A DNA stretch of 5,102 nucleotides from a bacterium (GTDB lineage: Bacteria > UBA9089 > UBA9088), in contig JBFLYE010000180.1 in the NCBI GenBank assembly GCA_040756715.1, positions 1 to 5,102 on the forward strand, written 5' to 3'. This document shows, piece after piece, positions 4,977 to 5,102 of the stretch. The stretch's first letter is position 1; the number at the start of each line of letters is the position of its first letter. The notes under the pieces were generated by a model. It saw nothing but the letters and a program-made list of their open reading frames with translations. It made no database searches and had not been told where the DNA came from. Both the position numbers and the translations under genes were made by a program.

Positions 4977-5102
4977 ATGAAAAAGCTATTTTTGGTAGCA
5001 GTTTTAGGGTTAGTAGGGAGCGTGAGCTTTGCTAAGGAAGCCGGCAAAACCGCTTTTGCCTTCCTAAAGCTTGGACAGGGTGCTAGAGTAAATGGAATGG
5101 GT
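4977..5102 (+). CDS. PorV/PorQ-family outer-membrane protein, 5' part only
   Basis: The 42 residues present begin with a clear signal peptide (MKKLFLVAVLGLVGSVSFA, cleavage after A19). The mature start is KEAGKTAFAFLKLGQGARV followed by NGMG at the window edge. The 'G-x-x-A-x-x-F-L-K-L-G-x-G-A-R-x-x-G-M-G' pattern is characteristic of the PorV/PorQ (UPF0164) family of outer-membrane beta-barrels. PorV shuttles cargo in type IX secretion, but many candidate phyla carry several family members of unknown role. AGGAGG at 4963-4968 lies eight bases upstream, overlapping the end of the PIN-domain gene. Its neighbour two genes upstream carries a T9SS-type C-terminal domain, which makes a link to export plausible. 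The gene is cut by the window end. Confidence 0.75.
   Translation, partial: MKKLFLVAVLGLVGSVSFAKEAGKTAFAFLKLGQGARVNGMG

Overview
The window is AT-rich, compact bacterial DNA with every gene on the + strand. The mix of genes suggests an uncultured candidate-phylum bacterium, possibly in or near the FCB group: a secreted beta-helix/Ig-like protein with a type IX secretion (T9SS)-style C-terminal domain, a PorV/PorQ-like outer-membrane protein, a PIN-domain toxin, a retropepsin-like protease and a pair of HEPN/PaREP1-like proteins. This assignment is an inference from gene content only; no rRNA or tRNA is present to test it.

Layout. Positions 1-72 hold an inverted set of short GGCACAAAG-type repeats. 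Positions 101-421 encode two very small membrane proteins; the first appears frameshifted at about 248. Positions 446-999 hold a 75-aa protein of unknown function, overlapping by one base a single-domain retropepsin-like aspartic protease whose C-terminus also looks frameshifted. Positions 1093-1862 carry two overlapping, divergent paralogues of the PaREP1/HEPN-like type. The second ends inside a palindromic REP-like element (1829-1871), which supplies its last ten codons and stop. Positions 1888-4350 encode an 820-aa exported protein: signal peptide, right-handed beta-helix, several Ig-like domains and a FlgD/T9SS-type C-terminal domain. Positions 4353-4971 are an antitoxin-like small protein and a PIN-domain (VapC-like) ribonuclease. 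From 4977 to the window edge is the start of a PorV/PorQ-family protein.

How the parts may relate. The beta-helix protein and the PorV-like protein form a plausible export context: T9SS cargo uses a C-terminal sorting domain, and PorV-type barrels are part of that apparatus. The toxin-antitoxin pair sits between them with very short spacings, so 1888-5102 may be one transcript. The upstream half is a run of small accessory genes. Two suspected frameshifts and a repeat inserted at a gene end show that it is decaying, or that the assembly has indel errors. Every interval longer than about 100 bases is covered by a gene or repeat, so there is no large empty stretch.
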